IMG/VR virus record: IMGVR_UViG_3300032246_000378
Location: 1-33,776 of that record
Reading direction: 5' to 3' (one strand)
Length of the DNA: 33,776 bases
DNA from: a virus
Below are positions 7,512 to 14,955 of this stretch, piece by piece. Below the pieces are notes generated by a model. It was given only the letters and a program-made list of their open reading frames with translations, had not been told where the DNA came from and did no database searches. The first letter of the stretch is position 1. Every line of letters begins with the position of its first letter. Made by a program: the position numbers and the translations under genes.

Positions 7512-8182
7512 AATATAACTTTAACAAAGTAATGATTGATGATATACCAGTATCTGTCGACCCAGATTTTCTTTGGAAAGAAGCGTGGGAATCAGAGTCT
7601 GATGGTATTGATTTAACCAATGCTCGCATAGGTGGTAAGGCTACCAAACTTAATCCAAATAAGGAAGACATTAATTTTTGGCAGACTGCAGGACCTATGT
7701 GGGTGAGCGAGTATATCGCTTGGCGTAAGCATAATCCCAACTGGAAGATTTGGATTGCTCCAGATGGGCGACCAGGAATTGAGTTGGAACTAATGCCAAT
7801 AGTGGCTGATGTTCCTATCAAGATGGTGATAGACCGAATTTTTGAGGTTAATGGGCAATTAGTAATTGTTGACCTCAAAACATCTAAGAACACTCCAATT
7901 AGTACTTTGCAACTAGGTTTTTATAAACTTGGTTTAGAAGTTACTTTTGGTACTGATGCTTTAGGTGGAGAAATCAATTGGGGAAATTATTACATGTCTC
8001 GCGGTAGTAATACTGTGGAGATGGTTGATTTATCAGGATATACATATGACAAAATGGAGTTCCTGGTAAAAGGATTTGACAAGGCACGAAAAGCAGGTAT
8101 ATTCTTGCCCAACACAAACTCTTGTCAATACATGTGCGGACTTACCGCTCATTGTGAATTCTCAGCAAAGAAGGAAGTATAA
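7508..8182 (+). CDS. Cas4/RecB-like PD-(D/E)XK exonuclease, C-terminal half
   Basis: 224 residues. Catalytic core: D109 in KMVIDRIFEV, then D122-x-K124 in LVIVDLKTSK, then the QxxxY motif (Q135, Y139, LQLGFYKLGL). The C-terminal SCQYMCGLTAHC supplies three Cys (C206, C210, C216), which with C25 of the upstream ORF would complete a four-Cys iron-sulfur cluster. So both the nuclease and the cluster need the two polypeptides together. Start ATG overlaps the upstream stop; the stop overlaps the next ATG. This is the first enzyme of the replication operon and probably acts on DNA ends. Confidence 0.8.
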   Translation: MKYNFNKVMIDDIPVSVDPDFLWKEAWESESDGIDLTNARIGGKATKLNPNKEDINFWQTAGPMWVSEYIAWRKHNPNWKIWIAPDGRPGIELELMPIVADVPIKMVIDRIFEVNGQLVIVDLKTSKNTPISTLQLGFYKLGLEVTFGTDALGGEINWGNYYMSRGSNTVEMVDLSGYTYDKMEFLVKGFDKARKAGIFLPNTNSCQYMCGLTAHCEFSAKKEV

Positions 8183-8565
8183 TGGCAGAAGACTGGAAGT
8201 TACAAGTATCATACAAAACTGGAACTGGCGATTTAATTAACGTCAGAGCCAACACAGCGGACGAACTTAGTGTATTGCTTGAGGGCATTGGTGACTTTGC
8301 TACTCAAATTGCAGCAGTACAAAAGTTGGTGGTGGGAGCATCGACAACTGCCCCTTTATCAACGTCAAGTTCCACGCCAAGCACAGAGCCTCAGCGCTCC
8401 TCAGCACCACCCCAGGCAACGCCTCCGTCCGCTGGAGCAGGTCCAACTTGTCAACACGGAGCACGCAAGTACAAGTCGGGAATCTCAAGCAAGACGGGGA
8501 ATCCTTACGCGATGTGGGTGTGTCCAATGCCTCAGGGCGCGGACCAATGCAAGCCAGTAAATTAG
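8182..8565 (+). CDS. zinc-ribbon protein of replication operon (possible ssDNA-binding accessory)
   Basis: 127 residues in three parts: an N-terminal folded domain (1-55, WKLQVSYKTGTGDLINVRAN), a disordered Ser/Pro/Thr/Ala linker (about 56-90), and a C-terminal zinc-binding module (about 92-124: CQHGARKYKSG, KTGNPYAMWVCP, QC). Small proteins with this kind of zinc module occur beside recombination and replication genes in actinophages. The flexible linker suggests a tethered nucleic-acid-binding tail. The function is inferred from context only. Confidence 0.6.
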   Translation: MAEDWKLQVSYKTGTGDLINVRANTADELSVLLEGIGDFATQIAAVQKLVVGASTTAPLSTSSSTPSTEPQRSSAPPQATPPSAGAGPTCQHGARKYKSGISSKTGNPYAMWVCPMPQGADQCKPVN

Positions 8566-8610
8566 TAGACGAACAATTTCCGTTTTAACAATTAGGTAGG
8601 GGGCAGTAAA

Positions 8611-9393
8611 ATGCGTACACTAGTGAGGTCTGTAGGGCGGGCTTCTATTGGCGGGGAACCTCTACCTAGTTGTTTTAAATCATTTGAAGCCTCTAAGATT
8701 ATTATCAGACGTGCAGAGGTTTCAATGTTTGCGGGTGCTCCTGGGGTAGGTAAATCAACACTTGCCCTAGCGATTGCATTAAAGACTAATGTTCCAACTC
8801 TTTACATATCTGCTGATACTAATGCACATACAATGGCTATGCGATTAGCATCAATGATATCAGGTAAGAACCAAACAGATGTTGAAGAAAAACTTAATAA
8901 TGATATTGGATGGACTAAGGCTATCTTACAAAAGGGTAGCCATATAGTTTGGTCATTTGATTCATCACCAACCTTACAAGACATTGACGAGGAAGTGCAA
9001 GCCTTTGAAGAACTATGGGGATGTGCTCCAACATTAATAGTTTTAGATAACCTAATGGATGTAGCCACCGATGGTGGCGAAGAGTTCGCATCAATGCGGG
9101 CTATTATGAAGGAGTTGAAGTATCTTGCTAGAGCAACTAATGCTGCGATTGTCGTACTACACCACACTTCGGAAGCAGTTCCTGGAAATCCTTGTCAGCC
9201 AAGAAGCGCAATACAAGGGAAGGTTTCTCAGTTACCTGCCCTCATATGTACGCTTGGCACTGTTGGCACGTCGCTTGGCGTTGCTGCAGTCAAGAATCGC
9301 TACGGAAGAGCAGATGCGGGAGGGACGCTTATGACTTGGTTAGCATTTAATCCTGAATATATGTATGTAGAAGATATCCCAGAGAACTCATGA
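8611..9393 (+). CDS. RecA/DnaB-fold ATPase (replicative helicase-like or recombinase)
   Basis: 260 residues. Walker A GAPGVGKST at 42-50; Walker B TLIVLDN at 141-147; a DnaB/RadA-type motif AAIVVLHHTSE at about 178-188, then QGKVSQLPAL. This is the single RecA-fold domain of the AAA_25/DnaB-like group; it is shorter than DnaB because the N-terminal primase-interacting domain is missing. Expected activity is ATP-driven DNA unwinding or strand exchange. A split primase is encoded 1 kb downstream, so helicase partner of that primase is the favoured role. ATG 8611 follows GGTAGGGGGCAG. Confidence 0.8.
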   Translation: MRTLVRSVGRASIGGEPLPSCFKSFEASKIIIRRAEVSMFAGAPGVGKSTLALAIALKTNVPTLYISADTNAHTMAMRLASMISGKNQTDVEEKLNNDIGWTKAILQKGSHIVWSFDSSPTLQDIDEEVQAFEELWGCAPTLIVLDNLMDVATDGGEEFASMRAIMKELKYLARATNAAIVVLHHTSEAVPGNPCQPRSAIQGKVSQLPALICTLGTVGTSLGVAAVKNRYGRADAGGTLMTWLAFNPEYMYVEDIPENS

Positions 9394-9527
9394 AACTAAG
9401 AATTCGTAATCCATTTTACTTTATTGAGGATGATTGGACGTCTATCAATTGTTTTCATTGTGGTAAACAGTTTGTAATGTATATACCAAACATTCGTGCA
9501 TACAACTATTGTATGGAGTGCGAATGA
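9390..9527 (+). CDS. small zinc-ribbon protein
   Basis: 45 residues with ATG overlapping the ATPase stop (ATGA) and TGA overlapping the next ATG (ATGA). Two CxxC pairs, NCFHCGK (C21, C24) and YCMECE (C41, C44), form a minimal four-Cys zinc ribbon. Too short for an enzyme; probably a nucleic-acid- or protein-binding accessory in the replication operon. The perfect double overlap supports real translation. Confidence 0.65.
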   Translation: MKLRIRNPFYFIEDDWTSINCFHCGKQFVMYIPNIRAYNYCMECE

Positions 9528-10102
9528 CAATATATCCTAATTGGTTTGTCGAACGACAGAATAACTTTGAACTTTATCTATCTTCATTTGCAGACAAGCC
9601 TGACCTACAATTCTTGCAACTCGGGGTATTTAATGGAGATGCAAGTATATGGATGTTAGACAATATCCTAACTGATGAATCATCAGAACTAATTGATGTT
9701 GATACTTGGCTTGGTTCTCCTACGGAGGACGTTCACAGTAAAATGGATTTTGAAGATGTGTGGAAAAGTTACCTTCACAGAATAAAAGATTACAATAATG
9801 TATTTCCTATAAGAGGTGCCAGTAACCAATTTTTTAACAACTATGAAGATGATGGCGATTGGTGGTATGACTTTATCTACATAGATGCAAGTCACACCGC
9901 ATCGGATGTATTAGATGATGCAGTAATGGCGTGGCAACACTTAAAGTCTGGTGGCATTATGGCATTTGATGACTACACTTGGACTCACGAAAAGGGTGGA
10001 CTATATGAGCCTAAATTAGCAATTGATTTTTTTTGCTGGGCTAAACAATTAGAACTTGATATCATTGAAACTAATGAACAATTATGGATACAAAAGAAAT
10101 GA
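9524..10102 (+). CDS. class I SAM-dependent methyltransferase
   Basis: 192 residues from ATG 9524, which overlaps the preceding stop; an upstream in-frame TTG at 9509 is less likely. Rossmann motif I is FLQLGVFNGDAS (30-41), the acidic strand-2 region ELIDVDTW (55-62), and motif IV-like FIYIDASHT (117-125) is followed by LKSGGIMAFDDYTW. This is the Methyltransf_24-type pattern, often found in O- or N-methyltransferases that act on small molecules or sugars rather than in DNA methylases (no DPPY/NPPY). The substrate is unknown. Its place among replication genes leaves nucleotide or DNA-linked modification possible. Confidence 0.75.
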   Translation: MTIYPNWFVERQNNFELYLSSFADKPDLQFLQLGVFNGDASIWMLDNILTDESSELIDVDTWLGSPTEDVHSKMDFEDVWKSYLHRIKDYNNVFPIRGASNQFFNNYEDDGDWWYDFIYIDASHTASDVLDDAVMAWQHLKSGGIMAFDDYTWTHEKGGLYEPKLAIDFFCWAKQLELDIIETNEQLWIQKK

Positions 10103-10467
10103 CAACTAGGAAATCCCACAAAGCCAGAGGAGCAACATTTGAAACCGACCTACGAGATTATTTTAGACGAATTGGACTTGATAGTGAGAGACTTGCAAGA
10201 ACAGGTGCAAGAGATGAAGGCGACGTTGTCGTCCGTTCAAACTTCCTTGGGTTCATCGGAGTCATTGAGGCGAAAGCGCCAGGTCAATCAGGTCGCATTG
10301 ACCTCTCTGGTTGGACGAAAGAGGCTCAGATTGAAGCAACACATTATTCGGAGGCAAGAGGGATTCAAAGAACATCCATCTTACCAGCGGTGGTTATTAA
10401 AGCGCGAGGAAAATCAATAGCAGATTCTTATTTAGTATTAAGGTTGGGCGATGTATTTGACGGATGA
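10099..10467 (+). CDS. PD-(D/E)XK endonuclease (Holliday-junction-resolvase-like)
   Basis: 122 residues from ATG 10099, overlapping the previous stop (ATGA); another ATG lies 15 bases upstream in frame. The order is an N-terminal helix with GATFETDLRDYFRR, then GARDEGDVVV with D42, and GVIEAKAPG with E57-x-K59, the classic D...E-x-K core. A helix with EAQIEATHYSE and a strand AVVIKARGK follow. The size and order suit a small resolvase or VRR/Hjc-like nuclease for branched DNA. It lies directly before the primase ORFs and overlaps the CHC2 ORF by 17 bases. Confidence 0.75.
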   Translation: MTTRKSHKARGATFETDLRDYFRRIGLDSERLARTGARDEGDVVVRSNFLGFIGVIEAKAPGQSGRIDLSGWTKEAQIEATHYSEARGIQRTSILPAVVIKARGKSIADSYLVLRLGDVFDG

Positions 10468-10825
10468 TTTGCCAGACATAGTTTTGGTGTTAAAGCACTA
10501 TGGTGCTAACCCACCAAGGACTAGTGGACAAGTTAATCTGAAGTGTCCGTTCCATGACGACACTCATAGTTCGGCAAGTTTTAACACGAAGGAAAACATA
10601 TTTAATTGTTTTGCTTGTGGTATGAACGGCAACAGTTTACAGATTATAGCGAAGCAGGAAAGGGTGGACATACGTGAAGCAAAGTCTTTCGCAGAAGGAA
10701 TTACTGGGCAGAGCAACGGCAAAGTACGCGGCAAACATTTATCAGGCGGAAGACTACCTAGCAAGCAGGGGAATAACAATGGAGGCGGCACGTCTGGCTC
10801 GATTCGGCGTAGTCGTGGAGCCTGA
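10451..10825 (+). CDS. DNA primase zinc-binding (CHC2) domain ORF
   Basis: 124 residues. The CHC2 zinc ribbon is clear: C32-P-F-H35 in LKCPFHDDTHSSASF and C53-x2-C56 in NIFNCFACGMNG, followed by a helix (LQIIAKQERVDIREAKSFAE). This domain recognises the template during primer synthesis. From about residue 77 the sequence turns low-complexity (GGRLPSKQGNNNGGG), unlike primases, exactly where the other frame begins to encode typical primase sequence. The ORF overlaps the TOPRIM ORF by 152 bp. The tail may therefore be junk read-through of a frame that normally shifts, or is simply not needed. Confidence 0.75.
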   Translation: MYLTDDLPDIVLVLKHYGANPPRTSGQVNLKCPFHDDTHSSASFNTKENIFNCFACGMNGNSLQIIAKQERVDIREAKSFAEGITGQSNGKVRGKHLSGGRLPSKQGNNNGGGTSGSIRRSRGA

Positions 10826-11300
10826 GATTGGACACGAAGCGTTCCAAGGTCGTCTCTCGATTCCTTACATTACTAAAACTGGTGTTGTTGACTTACGTTT
10901 TAGGTCGCTTAATCCAGCGGTGGAACCGAAGTACATGGGAATGACTGGTGTTGAAACTAAGATGTACAACGTATTAGATATCGAAAGAGCAGGCGATTGG
11001 ATTGGAGTATGCGAAGGTGAATTGGATACAGTTACTCTCAGTAAGTGCGTTGGCATCCCTTGCGTTGGAGTTCCTGGTGCAAACTCGTGGAAGAAACATT
11101 ACACAAGACTCCTCGCAGATTTCGAAAGAGTATTTGTCTTTGCAGATGGAGACCAGCCAGGAAAAGAATTCGCCGCATCTTTGGCAAGAGAACTGCCTGT
11201 CACAATTGTATCGATGGGAGACGGAGAAGATGTCAACTCTTCCTACGTTAAATACGGGTCTCAGTTTATTCGAGAAAGAGCAGGACTAAATGAAGTTTAA
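10674..11300 (+). CDS. DNA primase TOPRIM domain ORF (split primase)
   Basis: 208 residues from GTG 10674, with AGGAAAGGGTGG upstream as a plausible ribosome binding site. It begins with a primase linker (YLASRGITMEAARLARFGVV), then FQGRLSIPYITKTG. The TOPRIM core has E114 in CEGELDTVTL and D158/D160 in VFADGDQPG, the metal-binding residues for primer synthesis. The zinc domain is in the overlapping ORF, in another frame: a +1 (or -2) shift would join them. Options are internal initiation giving two chains, a programmed frameshift, or a mutation/assembly error. The stop overlaps the next gene by 11 bp. Confidence 0.8.
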   Translation: MKQSLSQKELLGRATAKYAANIYQAEDYLASRGITMEAARLARFGVVVEPEIGHEAFQGRLSIPYITKTGVVDLRFRSLNPAVEPKYMGMTGVETKMYNVLDIERAGDWIGVCEGELDTVTLSKCVGIPCVGVPGANSWKKHYTRLLADFERVFVFADGDQPGKEFAASLARELPVTIVSMGDGEDVNSSYVKYGSQFIRERAGLNEV

Positions 11301-11658
11301 GAAGATACCTGACTGTAAGTTATGTGGTCAACAGTTTGATAATATATTTGAAGCAACAGACCATCTGTTAGATGATGCTGGTGAGGAAGAGTTTGACCCT
11401 AAGTTAATACTACCTAATGGCTATACACTTATGATAGGTTCTTTATTGAGATGTATATATGGATACGCTGATAGTCCAGAAGAAGTTAAAGGTATTGCTC
11501 AATCTACATACGCTACACTTTATGCAGCAGAAAAAAATCCTGGCGAGATGAAACATTTTATTGAAGACATGGTAGTGCATGAGCATATGATTAACTTTGA
11601 TGACGATTTAGTTAACTTATTAGAAGAAGAGACCAACAATGAAGAAGATGGAGAGTGA
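11290..11658 (+). CDS. hypothetical acidic protein with zinc-finger-like start
   Basis: 122 residues. It begins with a C2H-type element, CKLCGQQFDNIFEATDHLL, that could bind one zinc ion with help from later His residues. The rest is helical and acidic, ending EEETNNEEDGE. It is in the replication operon, ATG overlapping the primase end. I do not recognise a family. A protein- or DNA-binding accessory role is possible. Confidence 0.6.
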   Translation: MKFKKIPDCKLCGQQFDNIFEATDHLLDDAGEEEFDPKLILPNGYTLMIGSLLRCIYGYADSPEEVKGIAQSTYATLYAAEKNPGEMKHFIEDMVVHEHMINFDDDLVNLLEEETNNEEDGE

Positions 11659-11664
11659 AGAAAT

Positions 11665-12030
11665 ATGGCAGATTATAACCCACTTGGAAATGCAAGGTTT
11701 CCATATAACCAAGAAGCAGATAGAGGAAAAATCACTCATATTGACGCTCAAAATACCACTTTTGAGTACAATGTTGGAAAAACCTACCAAGAATTATTAG
11801 ATTTATTACTGTCTAAACATAGAGATTACGGCGCAAAGAATATTGCTGATGCACCTGGCGGTGCCATCAATGGACTACGTGTTCGTATGCATGACAAGTT
11901 GGCTCGTATCAATAACTTAGTTGATAACAAGCAAAGTCCAGAGCATGAATCATTTGAAGACTCATTCAAGGACATGGCTAACTATGCAATCATAGGATTG
12001 CTAGTACTAAGAGGAGAGTGGGACAAATGA
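11665..12030 (+). CDS. DUF1599-like (MazG-related all-alpha) protein
   Basis: 121 residues with the DUF1599-type pattern: LLSKHRDYGAKNI, then INGLRVRMHDKLARINNL, then HESFEDSFKDMANYAIIG. These helices carry conserved acidic and Arg/Lys residues like those of all-alpha NTP pyrophosphatases of the MazG group. The family is linked to nucleotide-pool or nucleotide-modification pathways in phages, but its reaction has not been settled to my knowledge. Context in the replication operon agrees. ATG 11665 follows GGAGAGTGAAG. Confidence 0.7.
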   Translation: MADYNPLGNARFPYNQEADRGKITHIDAQNTTFEYNVGKTYQELLDLLLSKHRDYGAKNIADAPGGAINGLRVRMHDKLARINNLVDNKQSPEHESFEDSFKDMANYAIIGLLVLRGEWDK

Positions 12031-12101
12031 TTGAGATACTATTCGCATTTCAATTACAACTAACGGCTCTGCTGGCTTTGATAGCAGCACTACTAAGATA
12101 G
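12027..12101 (+). CDS. 24-residue hydrophobic peptide
   Basis: ATG overlaps the previous stop (ATGA) and GAGGAGAGTGGG lies just upstream. The peptide is almost entirely one membrane helix (ILFAFQLQLTALLALIAALL). It ends 7 bp before the next gene. It may be a real small membrane protein or a coupling ORF that carries ribosomes to the next start. Confidence 0.4.
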   Translation: MIEILFAFQLQLTALLALIAALLR

Positions 12102-12108
12102 GAATAAG

Positions 12109-12390
12109 ATGAAAATATTTGGACCTTATAAAGGAAGCAAGCAAAATGGTGGTCGTCCCATCTATGTCATCAAGCGCAAGAAAAAAGATGGCACAACTGA
12201 GACTACATCTACAAACAAAGCCCGTTTAGATTATAAGAAGGCTACTGGCAAAAAGTTAAAGCGTAACCAAGAAGTAGACCATAAAGATAATGGTGGTCGT
12301 GCTGGCAGAGATGGCATATCTAACTTAGGTGTTCTATCTAAAAGTAAAAATGTGGCTAAAGAGAATAAAAGACGAGCCAAAAAGAAATGA
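12109..12390 (+). CDS. HNH-endonuclease-like protein
   Basis: 93 residues, very basic. The centre reads EVDHKDNGGRAGRDGISNLGVLSKSKNV: H58 in VDHKDN and N72 in SNL match the first two HNH landmarks, while the usual third His appears replaced by Asn/Lys (N81 region). There is no zinc CxxC. It could be a small HNH nuclease (free-standing or homing type) or a DNA-binding derivative with altered chemistry. It overlaps the phosphoesterase start (ATGA), so it is part of the operon and not an obvious late insertion. Confidence 0.7.
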   Translation: MKIFGPYKGSKQNGGRPIYVIKRKKKDGTTETTSTNKARLDYKKATGKKLKRNQEVDHKDNGGRAGRDGISNLGVLSKSKNVAKENKRRAKKK

Positions 12391-13127
12391 AAACTATAGT
12401 CTGTATCTCAGACCTGCAAGTACCGTATCATGACGTAGAAGCCGTGAATGCAATCGCAAAGTTCATCAAGTGGTACCAACCCGAAACTGTTGTATCCTGT
12501 GGTGATGAAATGGATATGCAGACTATTAGTAAATGGAGTAAGGGTACCGAGTTAGAGTTTGAGCGTTCTATTGGACGCGACAGAGATACAACTAAAAAAG
12601 TTCTTTATGACTTAACTATTGAACATATGATTAGAAGTAATCATACTGATAGATTATTTAATACAGTTGCAATGAGAGTGCCAGGATTACTTGGCTTACC
12701 TGAACTGCAATTAGAAAACTTCTTAGGACTTGATGAACTAGGAATTAAATACCATAAAGACCCATATGAACTAGCCCCTGGCTGGTTGTTAATGCATGGT
12801 GATGAAGGTAATGTTCAGCCTACGGCTGGTGCTACAGCCCTTGGATTAGCCAAGCGTAGTGGTATGTCAGTAGTCTGTGGGCATACGCACCGTATGGGTT
12901 TGACACATCATACTCAAACATATCGTGGTGGTAAACCTAGAACTGTTTGGGGCATGGAACTAGGAAACTTAATGAACTATGCTAATGCTAAGTATATTAA
13001 GGCTGGCTTATTTACATGGCAACAGGGCTTTGGTATCCTTCATGTTGATGGTAAGACAGTAGTCCCACAGTTAGTTCCTATTGTTAACAAATCATTTACT
13101 GTGGAAGGTAGAACTTTCAAATGGTAG
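12387..13127 (+). CDS. calcineurin-like metallophosphoesterase
   Basis: 246 residues with all five metal-site motifs in order: ISDLQVPYHD (D9, with Gln11 instead of the usual His), CGDEMD (D40), RSNHTDR (N85, H86), MHGDEGN (H137) and CGHTHR (H166, H168). The two-metal phosphoesterase fold is certain. The substrate could be DNA (SbcD-like), cyclic nucleotides or phosphoproteins. The D-x-Q variant of motif I occurs in several phage members. Its position in the replication operon suggests nucleic acid. ATG overlaps the HNH stop. Confidence 0.85.
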   Translation: MKTIVCISDLQVPYHDVEAVNAIAKFIKWYQPETVVSCGDEMDMQTISKWSKGTELEFERSIGRDRDTTKKVLYDLTIEHMIRSNHTDRLFNTVAMRVPGLLGLPELQLENFLGLDELGIKYHKDPYELAPGWLLMHGDEGNVQPTAGATALGLAKRSGMSVVCGHTHRMGLTHHTQTYRGGKPRTVWGMELGNLMNYANAKYIKAGLFTWQQGFGILHVDGKTVVPQLVPIVNKSFTVEGRTFKW

Positions 13128-13849
13128 ATGATAAGCATTTAGCCTGGAATCGTATAGAAAGATGGGACTACATTGTAACTGCCGTTGCATCTGAGTACCA
13201 TAGAAAATATGATATGGTTGAGTTAGAAGATATCAAACAATCATTATATAAGTGGTTCCTTGAGCATCCCAATAAGTTAAATGAGTGGGAAGCAATAGGT
13301 GAGAAAGATGCTAAGAATCTAATCTATCGTTGCCTTCGTAATGATGCATTAGATTATTGTTTGGAGTGGAAAGCCAAGTCTGTTGGCTATGAAACTTCAG
13401 ATGTATTCTTTTATGAATCAGATATTATTGAAGCACTCTTACCTTCAGTTCTACGAGGTGAGTTTGGCGTTTCACATAAGTTAAATCTAGTCGGTCCAAG
13501 TAAGCCACCTGCTCCCGCTGAAGGCGGTAACATGATGGTAATGATGATTGAAATAGATAAAGCGTACCGCAAACTCAGCACCGAGGATAGGACGGTACTG
13601 TTTTATAGGTACGCTGAATCTATGGATTACAACGACATCGCTACCGAGATGAAATTAGGTAGTGAAGACGCTGCTCGCATGCGTCACAATCGTGCTATTA
13701 AGAAATTAATTGTTCGAGTTGGTGGATTCAGACCTTGGTTAGATAAAGACATTGAGAAAGAAGTTAAAGATACCAAGGACGAGGAACCAACCGTAGACCA
13801 TGAGCATGATGGCAGCAATAGGAATGAAGATGGGTTTGAAGATAATTAA
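13121..13849 (+). CDS. sigma-factor-like protein (region 4 HTH)
   Basis: 242 residues. The N-terminal helical part (1-85, ELEDIKQSLYKWFLEHPNKL and RCLRNDALDYC) looks like a divergent sigma region 2. Residues about 148-193 (YRKLSTEDRTVLFYRYAESM, YNDIATEMKLGSEDAARMRH, NRAIKKL) match the sigma region 4 helix-turn-helix. The last 45 residues are acidic. Phage proteins of this type redirect host RNA polymerase or act as activators. Last gene of the rightward early operon, so it could switch on later or accessory promoters such as the palindrome-linked ones, though this is inference. Ends 11 bp before the convergent gene. Confidence 0.65.
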   Translation: MVDDKHLAWNRIERWDYIVTAVASEYHRKYDMVELEDIKQSLYKWFLEHPNKLNEWEAIGEKDAKNLIYRCLRNDALDYCLEWKAKSVGYETSDVFFYESDIIEALLPSVLRGEFGVSHKLNLVGPSKPPAPAEGGNMMVMMIEIDKAYRKLSTEDRTVLFYRYAESMDYNDIATEMKLGSEDAARMRHNRAIKKLIVRVGGFRPWLDKDIEKEVKDTKDEEPTVDHEHDGSNRNEDGFEDN

Positions 13850-13876
13850 GAGTGTCTGAATCAGATTGGATACTCC
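13850..13876. terminator. possible convergent-gene hairpin
   Basis: GAGTGTC and GATACTC (one G-T wobble) can pair across a 12-nt centre in and beside the 11-bp gap between two convergent genes. There is no T-tract, so this is at best a weak terminator that partly lies inside the end of the leftward gene. Confidence 0.25.
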
Positions 13877-14298
13877 TGTTCCATATAATTTTTATATGCT
13901 TCTCCAGCCCTATCAAATTCTTCGTTCTTAACTCTCTTATAATTAATTAACTGTGCTGGTGTAATGAGATGCCCCTTAGATTGATTAGGTGGTTGCTTAT
14001 TTTCTATTGGTCTTCCATAATCTCTAACCACATTTATTAAGTGGTCTATTGGAACTATGATTACATTAGTATCCAATATGAAAGCCCAATGAGTAGCCTT
14101 GCTTACTGCTAGTCCTGATGGTTCCCATTGTCCACTTCCTTGATAGAAACACGATTCCTCTATAAATAGATTACCTGTTTCCATCCAGCGTCTATCTGTT
14201 TTAACTTCTACTGTATCCATGTGCAACAGGTCAGCAATTTTACTTTCACCCGCTTCACCATCACGCAAGTCTAAGTCCCAGTCAGAGTTCTTCGTCAT
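13861..14298 (-). CDS. PD-(D/E)XK nuclease-like protein
   Basis: 145 residues with GAAAGGAAAAG before the ATG. The start GEAGESKIADLLHMDTVEVK has the E (17/18)...D28...E31-x-K33 pattern of small restriction-endonuclease-fold enzymes, followed by LFIEESCFYQG and SGLAVSKATHWAFIL (as in Hjc/VSR-type domains). It is the last gene of the leftward arm. Likely a DNase or branch-cutting enzyme; the substrate is unknown. It overlaps the 39-residue ORF upstream by 17 bp. Confidence 0.65.
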   Translation of the reverse strand: MTKNSDWDLDLRDGEAGESKIADLLHMDTVEVKTDRRWMETGNLFIEESCFYQGSGQWEPSGLAVSKATHWAFILDTNVIIVPIDHLINVVRDYGRPIENKQPPNQSKGHLITPAQLINYKRVKNEEFDRAGEAYKNYMEQEYPI

Positions 14299-14401
14299 CT
14301 CTTTTCCTTTCTTCTATATTAGAATTAATTATACTTATTGAGTGCATAATACTAGCAATCAGTTCTTCCCTTAACTTAGCATCTTCTATTGATTCATCCA
14401 T
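14282..14401 (-). CDS. 39-residue hypothetical protein
   Basis: Starts at the ATG directly after the FmdB-like gene's stop (TAA then ATG) and ends inside the nuclease-like gene. The peptide (MDESIEDAKLREELIASIMH and onward) is helical and charged. GGGGGAT lies just upstream in the end of the previous gene. It is short, so coding is likely but unproven. Confidence 0.45.
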   Translation of the reverse strand: MDESIEDAKLREELIASIMHSISIINSNIEERKRDDEEL

Positions 14402-14578
14402 TTATCCCCCTGTCGAATAGAATCCAGTCCCATTAAACTTAACTGGTGGTGCATGATATACTCGTTTCATTTCTGTATTACAGTTTTTACATATTGGTAT
14501 AACTTCTTCTTCTGTCATACCGCGTTCAATAGTTATCATCTCATTTCCGAATGGGCATAGATAGTCATAACTCGCCAT
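14402..14578 (-). CDS. FmdB-like zinc-ribbon protein
   Basis: 58 residues from ATG 14578, which overlaps the previous stop as TAATG; a longer frame upstream lies inside the neighbouring gene. The order MASYDYLCPFGNEM, PICKNCNTEMKRVYH, VKFNGTGFYSTGG matches FmdB-type putative regulators (Y.Y.C..C, C..C, then GTGFY). The second Cys of the first pair is replaced (CPFG), leaving C8, C30 and C33, so zinc binding may be altered. The family function is poorly known. Confidence 0.7.
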   Translation of the reverse strand: MASYDYLCPFGNEMITIERGMTEEEVIPICKNCNTEMKRVYHAPPVKFNGTGFYSTGG

Positions 14579-14952
14579 TAATACCATCCGTTTTTTTGCC
14601 AATGTTTCCATGCTTGACATGGAGTTCCATAACGGTATGAGATATAATCGAGACCTCTATCAATTTGCTCAGTTGGGTTTGTGTCGGGTGAAAGTCCCAA
14701 TATCTGTGGGATACCACCTGCGTTCTTACCCATAACCTTGATACTGTTATAGGCTTCGTGTCGCCAGTTTGATTCTTTTGTCCACAACTTATCCAAGCAC
14801 AGCCATTGATTATGTTGCCATGCAAGCAAAGATTCTCTTGCGTATGACTTGCTATCATTGACAGTCCATTCTATCTGCGCTGGTAATGTTTCTACTCTTG
14901 ATATCCCAGCAATAGAAAATATTGCTATAAATAGTAGCAACAATCTCTTCAT
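14578..14952 (-). CDS. secreted lysozyme/transglycosylase-like protein
   Basis: 124 residues. Signal peptide or membrane anchor at 1-20 (MKRLLLLFIAIFSIAGISRV). The lysozyme-like core has WLCLDKLWTKESNWRHEAYN with E60 as the probable catalytic acid, AGGIPQILG, and EQIDRGLDYISYRYGTPCQAW; C52 and C112 could form a disulfide outside the membrane. This is the SLT/Rpf-like pattern that cuts glycan strands of peptidoglycan. It is separate from the CHAP lysis cassette and in the accessory arm beside WhiB, so it may act from within on the host wall, in superinfection control or as part of lysis. Confidence 0.75.
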   Translation of the reverse strand: MKRLLLLFIAIFSIAGISRVETLPAQIEWTVNDSKSYARESLLAWQHNQWLCLDKLWTKESNWRHEAYNSIKVMGKNAGGIPQILGLSPDTNPTEQIDRGLDYISYRYGTPCQAWKHWQKNGWY

Positions 14953-14955
14953 ACT

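Noticed and set aside
7375-7893. Minus-strand open frame of 172 residues over the nuclease genes
   Set aside because: It runs antisense to two ORFs with clear nuclease motifs and has no ribosome binding site; the frame stays open by codon bias.
10139-10420. 93-residue frame inside the PD-(D/E)XK nuclease gene with a coiled-coil look
   Set aside because: The main frame has the D...ExK motif and coupled start and stop. The alternative starts with TTG without a ribosome binding site. A dual-coding region is possible but unsupported.
12109-12390. HNH homing endonuclease inserted as a mobile element
   Set aside because: The ORF is coupled by overlap with the next gene, and no neighbouring gene is interrupted, so recent insertion is not supported.
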